Assembly: GCA_027604705.1 (NCBI GenBank) | Contig: JADHYV010000010.1 | Coordinates: 310,001-374,000 of the forward strand | DNA length: 64,000 nt | Direction: 5' to 3' | Source of the DNA: Allomyces arbusculus | Lineage: Eukaryota; Blastocladiomycota; Blastocladiomycetes; Blastocladiales; Blastocladiaceae | Part shown: in pieces, positions 63,153 through 64,000 of the stretch | Position numbering within the stretch: position 1 is the first letter of the stretch | Layout: the number at the start of each line of letters is the position of its first letter | Notes under the pieces: model-generated | Seen by the model: the letters and a program-made list of their open reading frames with translations, nothing else | Database searches by the model: none | What the model was told of the DNA's origin: nothing | Translations under genes and position numbers: made by a program

Positions 63153-64000
63153 TCACGAGTCAGACTGCGCAGCAGCAGAGGTCTTGATAATGGTGCTGCC
63201 CTGCGCCGACGTGGTGTTATCGCCGCCGGGTCGCTTGGTCGTGCTCGCGCCGCGGCTCGAGATCGCCGAGTACCCACAAATCTTGTCGAGCGTGCCGCTC
63301 CACAGCGCCATGGCCGCACCCGTCGGTATCTGAATGAAGATTTTGTGGTTGCTCTACGTGCGACAGAAGACCCGTTTGAGTTCGGTCGCCCAGGGTCCAC
63401 CCCCAAATCAATCCATCAATCTGGGCGCCAAAGCCGTACCGGCGTCGTGATCTTCAGAATCCCGGCGGCTGCCGGCGCGCCATTCCCGGACCCGGTTGAA
63501 TCGGCCGACGCCGTGCCAATCGGCGACGCGCTACTGGCCACCTGCGACCCTTGGCTCTCGGACGCGACCGACGCGACAAGCGCCTGCGTCAAATCGACCG
63601 AGTAGCCCACATGGCCAGGGCGGTCCATGTCGACGACATTCAGCATGGCCAATTTCGGGTCCGAGAACAGCAGCACGACGCCATTAAACCACATGGCCGT
63701 GATCGCGTCCAATTTGCCGCGCACGATGCGCACGCCCGTGCGCAGCGTCAGCGTATCCATGGTGGCCTTGACCGTGGTTGTCGTATCGGTCGTGTCGAGC
63801 AGACCGCGCGTCATGGCGCGCTTCCGCGCCGTCTTGCCACCGGACTCGGGCGTCTGGCTCCACTTAGGCACCATGATCTTGGAAATGGTCGCGTCGCCGC
63901 TGCCCGTCTTTTCGTTGATGATGCCCATGACTTTCGGGCCAAACAAGATGCCTTCGGTGCTCATGGCGCCGAGGAAGACGATTACGCACTCGACGGCAAA
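63153..64000 (-). CDS. C-terminal part of a multi-TM protein, probably class-C GPCR-like; 5' part outside window
   Basis: Two exons on the minus strand: 63440-64000 (continues past the window edge) and 63153-63329, with a 110-nt intron; 245 residues visible including the edge. The visible N-terminus is the end of a membrane helix (FAVECVIVFLGAMSTEGILF) followed by GPKVMGIINEKTG. The pattern of a hydrophobic TM7 ending in FGPK is typical of GABA-B/class-C type receptors known from Dictyostelium and some early fungi. The cytosolic tail has KKTARKR-like basic residues, then RIVRGKLDAITAMWFNGVVL and LNVVDMDRPGHVGYSVDL, and ends in a Ser/Thr/Gln-rich region. The terminal exon (IPTGAAMALWSGTLDKICGY) joins in phase. 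The receptor call rests on one helix end only. Confidence 0.5.

Noticed and set aside
1-64000. CRISPR arrays, operons, riboswitches or bacterial terminators
   Set aside because: Spliceosomal introns throughout, single-gene transcription units and no spaced direct repeats show eukaryotic DNA.

Overview
The window looks like nuclear DNA of a zoosporic, early-diverging fungus. My best guess is Blastocladiomycota, in the style of Allomyces. That placement rests on gene content and gene style, not on a database comparison. The coding sequence is GC-rich. Almost every gene is broken by short spliceosomal introns, mostly 55-170 nt, with 5' sites of the type GTACG/GTATG and a CTGAC-like branch site shortly before the acceptor. 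Proteins carry long Ala/Pro/Ser low-complexity segments. Several genes point to fungi (DUF4246, Cox4 of the yeast type, an ADP1-like ABC transporter, Sdh5, Mdj1). A WNK kinase, which is missing from yeasts, argues against Dikarya.

I reconstructed about 22 genes by joining exons across introns. Left part (1-11 kb): the end of a Ulp1-type SUMO protease; mitochondrial ribosomal protein mL49 (-); a four-TM COPI-associated/Tvp15-like Golgi protein with a 12-nt exon; a low-complexity protein; a GT31 galactosyltransferase-like type II membrane protein. Next (11-24 kb): a WNK-type kinase with an OSR1-C-like domain; a GT10 fucosyltransferase; mitochondrial DnaJ/Mdj1 (-); and an unknown multi-exon protein. 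Middle (24-42 kb): a broken F-box gene; a DUF4246 protein (-); a WD40 plus inositol-polyphosphate 5-phosphatase (-) head to head with an ADP1-like ABCG transporter; and a secreted His-rich protein of unknown family (-).

Right part (42-64 kb): cytochrome c oxidase subunit Cox4; an F-BAR plus RhoGAP protein; a broken BTB gene (-); an eight-exon choline-transporter-like protein (-); an RS-rich nuclear-looking protein (-); Sdh5/SDHAF2 (-) head to head with tRNA methyltransferase Trm13; an unknown 269-aa protein (-) head to head with a Polo-like kinase; and the C-terminal end of a probable class-C GPCR-like protein running off the right edge.

Many genes serve mitochondria (mL49, Mdj1, Cox4, Sdh5), the secretory pathway and its glycans (COPI-associated protein, GT31, GT10), or membrane and cytoskeletal signalling (5-phosphatase, F-BAR/RhoGAP, WNK, PLK). 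They sit on both strands as single transcription units, not operons. The gene-poor gaps (18.3-20.3, 24.2-25.8, 37.6-40.0, 46.1-49.3 kb) have lower GC and hold eroded F-box, LRR-like and BTB fragments. I saw no rRNA or tRNA gene I could defend, no CRISPR array, and no retroelement, virus-like element or DNA transposon.
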